Assembly: GCA_002426795.1 (NCBI GenBank) | Contig: DINQ01000008.1 | Span: 1 to 64,000, forward strand | DNA length: 64,000 bases | DNA from: Bacteroidales bacterium UBA5536 | GTDB taxonomy: Bacteria > Bacteroidota > Bacteroidia > Bacteroidales > F082 | Reading direction: 5' to 3' | Part shown: positions 60,732 to 64,000 of the stretch, piece after piece | Numbering within the stretch: position 1 is the first letter of the stretch | How the letters are laid out: the number at the start of each line of letters is the position of its first letter | Made by a program: the position numbers and the translations under genes | The notes under the pieces: model-generated | The model's database searches: none | Told to the model about the DNA's origin: nothing | The model's input: the letters and a program-made list of their open reading frames with translations, nothing else

Positions 60732-62686
60732 TTCCATTATTTCAGCAATTACCCGAAGAATTAATGCAGAACCTGGGTCTCACTCTGTTGCATTCACTTT
60801 GGCAGGCAGCTGCCGTATATCTAGTTTATTTGATTCTCAGTTTTTTCATGAAATCAGCCTCCGCTTCAAGTCGCTATTACCTGGCATTTTTCGCCCTGCT
60901 GGCCATGTTTATGATTCCTTTGATGACATTTCTCCGCCTGCAAAACAATACAATGCCATCTGTCTTGGCCTCTCAGGCAAAATCCACCTATTCAGTTGGT
61001 GAAGTTGCATACGTTCTGGCCGATACACGTTTCAATTTACAATACTATCTACATGGTTTCGAAGACTTTATAACTGCCTTTGCACCGTGGTTCGTCTGGT
61101 TCTGGATACTTGGACTAGCTTTGATGGCCTTACGCATGACAGGAGGCTATTTTCTCGCATTCAGGCTCACACGCATACATTGCCAGCCAGCTCCTCCGCT
61201 TTGGATCGATCGCGTAAGGCAAATGGCTGATTATCTATCGATTAGAAAAAATATCAAATTGCTAGAATCTTATAAAATTGATATGCCAATGGTTATAGGC
61301 CATTTGAAACCTGTTATCCTCGTCCCAGTTGGCACCTTCGCAAGGCTACCTTATGATCAGGTCGAGATGATTTTGGCACACGAGCTGGCACACATCAAAC
61401 GAGCAGATTTTATAATCAATTTGTTACAATCTTTTTTTGAATCGGTACTCTTTTTCAATCCATTTGTGTGGCTCATTTCTAAAAACATACGCACGGAACG
61501 CGAACATGCCTGCGACGATTTGGCACTTTCAGTTAACGGCCAAAAACTTTCCTTGGCAAAGGCACTTGTAAACCTTGCCGACAAACAGACAAACAATATC
61601 CATTTCAATTCAAATGCCATGTTAACATTCAATAAATTAAATACCATGAAACGAATCGAACGTCTTTTCACAAATCACAAACTTAAACCAACCTCGTTTG
61701 AGAAACTCATCGTGATTTCAATTTCGATGATGCTGATGCTGTTGATTTCAGTATCAGGCACCTTATCGTCTGCCCCAGCCTCAACCTGGCCATTTCAACA
61801 GTCAAAGGAGGAATTCCCCGTTGTGGGTAAAACCAAAGCTGAAGTTCTACAACCGGACTCATTGAAAAAAGTCGAAAAACCAGAAAAAATAGTGGTGATT
61901 GAAGAAGTGGAAAAGGCTGAACCTATTGCTGAACCAGCTGAGGTCGACTCCACGATAGAGGTTGAAGTGCAAGAATTTATATTTGATGGCAAGCCAGGAA
62001 GGCATATGATTAAAATCATCAACGGCGATACAGTAGAACAGGATTTTACTGATCATTTTGAATTCGGGTTTGATGGTGACACTGCAGATTTGGATGGCAA
62101 AGCCTATGAAAAAGTTTACAGGTTTCACAGATTTCCTGGAGGTGCCAATGATGAATTTGATTCAAGATTTGACCGTCGTGAAATGAGACGCTTTTTCGAT
62201 GCTCAACAATTCGAATCTGATTCGATGCGATTGATGATTGACAATCTATCGAACATGGCCATGATGTTTCGCGACAGCTTAGAAAACATCATCATTCTCA
62301 AACAAGGTGCGATGGCCGATTCCATCTTAAAAACCATCGACTGGAAAGAAATTCAGCGCGAAGTCGACAGAAACAAAAACATGCAACGGCACGAATTCAG
62401 GTCCTGGACTGAAGCGCCACCTCGCCCGGAAAAACCTGTGCTGCCAAGACATCCGGAGCTCAGAGAGTGGATGCAACAACAAACGAATCCTTATCACCGT
62501 CTTTTGCTGAAGGAAATGGAAGAGGAGGGGCTCGCCAACAGAAGATCCTCTGTCATCCTCAGCAAGAAACAACTGATAATCGATGGAAAAGTCGCTGATA
62601 AAAAAACACAAAAACACATTCTAAAGCGTTATGAATCAGTGACTGGAGAAAAACTTGCCGAAGATCTGGCTGTGACAATCAACTAG
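60728..62686 (+). CDS. BlaR1-like M56 membrane metallopeptidase
   Basis: 652 residues. Membrane helices near residues 13-33, 35-60 and 100-130, and at ~325-345 (LIVISISMMLMLLISVSGTL). The M56 zinc site is ILAHELAHIKRADF (HExxH near 219) with NIRTEREHACDDLAL giving the third ligand near 260. The long C-terminal part (~350-652) is acidic/basic and unlike a penicillin-binding sensor domain (VEKPEKIVVIEEVEKAE; HMIKIINGDTVEQDFTDH; RFDRREMRRFFDAQQFESDS). The cue is therefore probably not a beta-lactam; a different envelope signal is likely. It would cleave the BlaI-like repressor encoded just upstream. Confidence 0.93.
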   Translation: MIPLFQQLPEELMQNLGLTLLHSLWQAAAVYLVYLILSFFMKSASASSRYYLAFFALLAMFMIPLMTFLRLQNNTMPSVLASQAKSTYSVGEVAYVLADTRFNLQYYLHGFEDFITAFAPWFVWFWILGLALMALRMTGGYFLAFRLTRIHCQPAPPLWIDRVRQMADYLSIRKNIKLLESYKIDMPMVIGHLKPVILVPVGTFARLPYDQVEMILAHELAHIKRADFIINLLQSFFESVLFFNPFVWLISKNIRTEREHACDDLALSVNGQKLSLAKALVNLADKQTNNIHFNSNAMLTFNKLNTMKRIERLFTNHKLKPTSFEKLIVISISMMLMLLISVSGTLSSAPASTWPFQQSKEEFPVVGKTKAEVLQPDSLKKVEKPEKIVVIEEVEKAEPIAEPAEVDSTIEVEVQEFIFDGKPGRHMIKIINGDTVEQDFTDHFEFGFDGDTADLDGKAYEKVYRFHRFPGGANDEFDSRFDRREMRRFFDAQQFESDSMRLMIDNLSNMAMMFRDSLENIIILKQGAMADSILKTIDWKEIQREVDRNKNMQRHEFRSWTEAPPRPEKPVLPRHPELREWMQQQTNPYHRLLLKEMEEEGLANRRSSVILSKKQLIIDGKVADKKTQKHILKRYESVTGEKLAEDLAVTIN

Positions 62687-62703
62687 TAAACGCAATGCAA
62701 TTG

Positions 62704-62738
62704 AAAGGTCTGCAATGAGTATTGCAGACCTTTTTTTA
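62704..62738 (+). terminator. Terminator after the blaI/blaR1-like operon
   Basis: Perfect stem AAGGTCTGCAAT / ATTGCAGACCTT with loop gagt, followed by seven T. Confidence 0.95.
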
Positions 62739-62833
62739 TGAAATTTACTTGTTTCACATTTTTTTATTACTGCTGCATAAACCTTTTCTTACCTTGCACA
62801 TCTAAAAGGCATATCAAAAAAAAAATACATGCT

Positions 62834-63673
62834 ATGAAACAGAAATCATTTTTTCTTTTTACTGGTTTTCTGATTGCCGGAATCATTGGGTTGACATCTT
62901 GTAAAAAAAGCGAAAACACTGATTCAAATGATGATGATGCAACTGAAATTGTTGATGAATCTTTTGCCGAAAGCGTTTTCGATGAGGTACAGGACATCGC
63001 AGATCAGGCATACAATTATCAGACAAGCGGTTTAAAATCAACCAATGACGACTTTCTGAAGTTTGGCGATTGCGTTACAATAACCCTTGATACAACTGTA
63101 ATGCCTAGGGTTTTAACTATTGACTTTGGCGAAGAAAACTGTCTATGTCGCGATGGAAAATACCGAAGAGGTCAGATAATCACTACATTTAATGGGCGTT
63201 ACAGGCAACCTGGGACCATCATCACGCATGGGTTTAACAATTTTTACGTGAACGATAACCATATCGAAGGAAGCAAAGTGATCGAAAACATGGGTCTGAA
63301 TGATGAAGATAAAATATGGTACACAATTCATGCTGAAGGTCAAATTACCATGCAAAATACCGGGATAGTCCGAAACTGGGAAGCAAACTGCACCCGGACC
63401 TGGATCAATGGATACAACACAGCCCGCTGGGTTGACGATGTATACCTTATCGAAGGAACTTCAACATTTTCGAGTTCAAACGGGAGGGTCCGCACCCGCG
63501 AAATCATGAGACCTTTGCGCTGCGAGCTGAGCTGTGATCATTTCGTAAGTGGCTCTGTAAAAATCACTTCCGTTAGCCGGCCTGAAATGCTTCTCGATTA
63601 TGGCAATGGCGAATGCGACAACATTGCAACGTTGAAAATAGGCGACCGAACAATCACGATCAGGCTGCACTAG
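62834..63673 (+). CDS. Lipoprotein of unknown function
   Basis: 279 residues from the ATG at 62834, which starts a lipoprotein signal (LFTGFLIAGIIGLTSC, Cys near residue 23, then KKSEN). An upstream in-frame start at 62738 lies in the terminator and is rejected. An Asp-rich linker (SNDDDATEIVDESFAES) leads to a beta-rich domain of ~230 residues (CVTITLDTTVMPRVLTIDFG, GTIITHGFNNFYVNDNHIEG) with six or more Cys, including CLC and CELSCDHF. I do not recognise a named family. It ends 6 nt before the sigma-factor gene, so both are likely co-transcribed. Confidence 0.8.
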   Translation: MKQKSFFLFTGFLIAGIIGLTSCKKSENTDSNDDDATEIVDESFAESVFDEVQDIADQAYNYQTSGLKSTNDDFLKFGDCVTITLDTTVMPRVLTIDFGEENCLCRDGKYRRGQIITTFNGRYRQPGTIITHGFNNFYVNDNHIEGSKVIENMGLNDEDKIWYTIHAEGQITMQNTGIVRNWEANCTRTWINGYNTARWVDDVYLIEGTSTFSSSNGRVRTREIMRPLRCELSCDHFVSGSVKITSVSRPEMLLDYGNGECDNIATLKIGDRTITIRLH

Positions 63674-63679
63674 AAGCCA

Positions 63680-64000
63680 ATGGGGATTTCAGCAGAAAAG
63701 CGTCAGCGTTTCGAGCGTGCCATCGATAGCTTCAGTAAACCGCTATATGTACACATCCGAAGTATCGTTCTTTCACATGAAGATGCAAACGACGTTTTGC
63801 AAAACACCTTTCTGAAGGCCTGGAATAGCCTGGAGCAATTCAATGAAGAATCTAAGCTTCAAACCTGGCTTTATCGCATCGCCACCAACGAAGCCCTGCA
63901 ACACCTTCGGAAAGCAAAAGTGAGGAAATGGCTTACGTTCACTGCACGCCATCAACCTGACGGTCAACACTATATGGAAGGGACAGAAAGACCGGAATAC
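63680..64000 (+). CDS. RNA polymerase ECF sigma factor, N-terminal part (cut by window end)
   Basis: 107 codons without stop to the window end, starting at the ATG at 63680, 6 nt after the lipoprotein gene. Region 2 of sigma-70 ECF factors is clear: LYVHIRSIVLSHEDANDVLQ, NTFLKAWNSLEQF, SKLQTWLYRIATNEALQHLR (TWLYRIATNxA is diagnostic). Region 4 lies outside. In Bacteroidota such factors often respond to envelope stress or work with an anti-sigma gene downstream, not visible here. Confidence 0.93.
   Translation, partial: MGISAEKRQRFERAIDSFSKPLYVHIRSIVLSHEDANDVLQNTFLKAWNSLEQFNEESKLQTWLYRIATNEALQHLRKAKVRKWLTFTARHQPDGQHYMEGTERPEY

Noticed and set aside
60342..62686. Beta-lactam resistance operon
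   Set aside because: The protease has no penicillin-binding domain and no beta-lactamase gene is nearby; only the regulator-protease architecture is shared.

Overview
The window looks like a chromosome segment from a member of the Bacteroidota, probably a free-living Bacteroidales/Bacteroidia-type organism. Support comes from many long secreted proteins with type IX secretion (T9SS) C-terminal sorting domains, lipoproteins with Cys-Lys-Lys starts, LruC, DUF5689 and GEVED domains typical of the phylum, no Shine-Dalgarno pattern ahead of most genes, and several upstream regions carrying the Bacteroidota promoter pattern TTG/TTTG - about 17-21 nt - TAnnTTTG. I see no rRNA, tRNA, CRISPR array, transposase or prophage gene.

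Layout. 1-14.3 kb (minus strand): the start of a secreted modular protein cut by the window edge, a two-gene unit (833-aa T9SS protein plus a small secreted protein with a hydrophobic tail), a 1.2-kb non-coding stretch holding a decayed copy of a T9SS tail and a 63-bp minisatellite, and a 2839-aa modular T9SS protein. 14.4-23.5 kb: an esterase, an NAD-dependent epimerase-like protein, a polytopic membrane protein convergent with an FG-GAP T9SS protein, and an RLAN/RimK-type ATP-grasp ligase coupled to a GNAT acetyltransferase. 23.7-28.6 kb: a 977-aa T9SS protein, a secreted Lys/Glu-rich coil protein and a secreted esterase. 28.7-34.8 kb: a two-component unit with a ten-PAS, PocR-domain histidine kinase and a single-domain response regulator. 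35-49.5 kb: mostly household or stress genes (tspO, mnmE, sucD, AI-2E-type exporter, PPK2 kinase, rarA, stand-alone threonyl-tRNA editing domain, hybrid kinase, MscS channel, GNAT, C69 dipeptidase), with one FG-GAP T9SS protein.

49.6-58.6 kb is the most unusual region: three consecutive transcription units on the minus strand, each a ~120-aa lipoprotein followed within 12-17 nt by a large secreted protein ending in an LruC domain. The units are separated by hairpin terminators, and each is preceded at 115-160 nt by a similar small inverted repeat. The lipoproteins share a 'VPxxFxWKT' core and the LruC halves are closely related, while the N-terminal regions of the large proteins differ. This looks like a diversified family of paired surface proteins.

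58.8-64 kb: a DUF456 membrane protein, an SDR oxidoreductase, a BlaI/BlaR1-like regulator-protease pair with two palindromic operator candidates around a near-ideal promoter, a lipoprotein, and the start of an ECF sigma factor cut by the right edge.

All functional calls rest on reading the sequence and on remembered family features. No database search was run.
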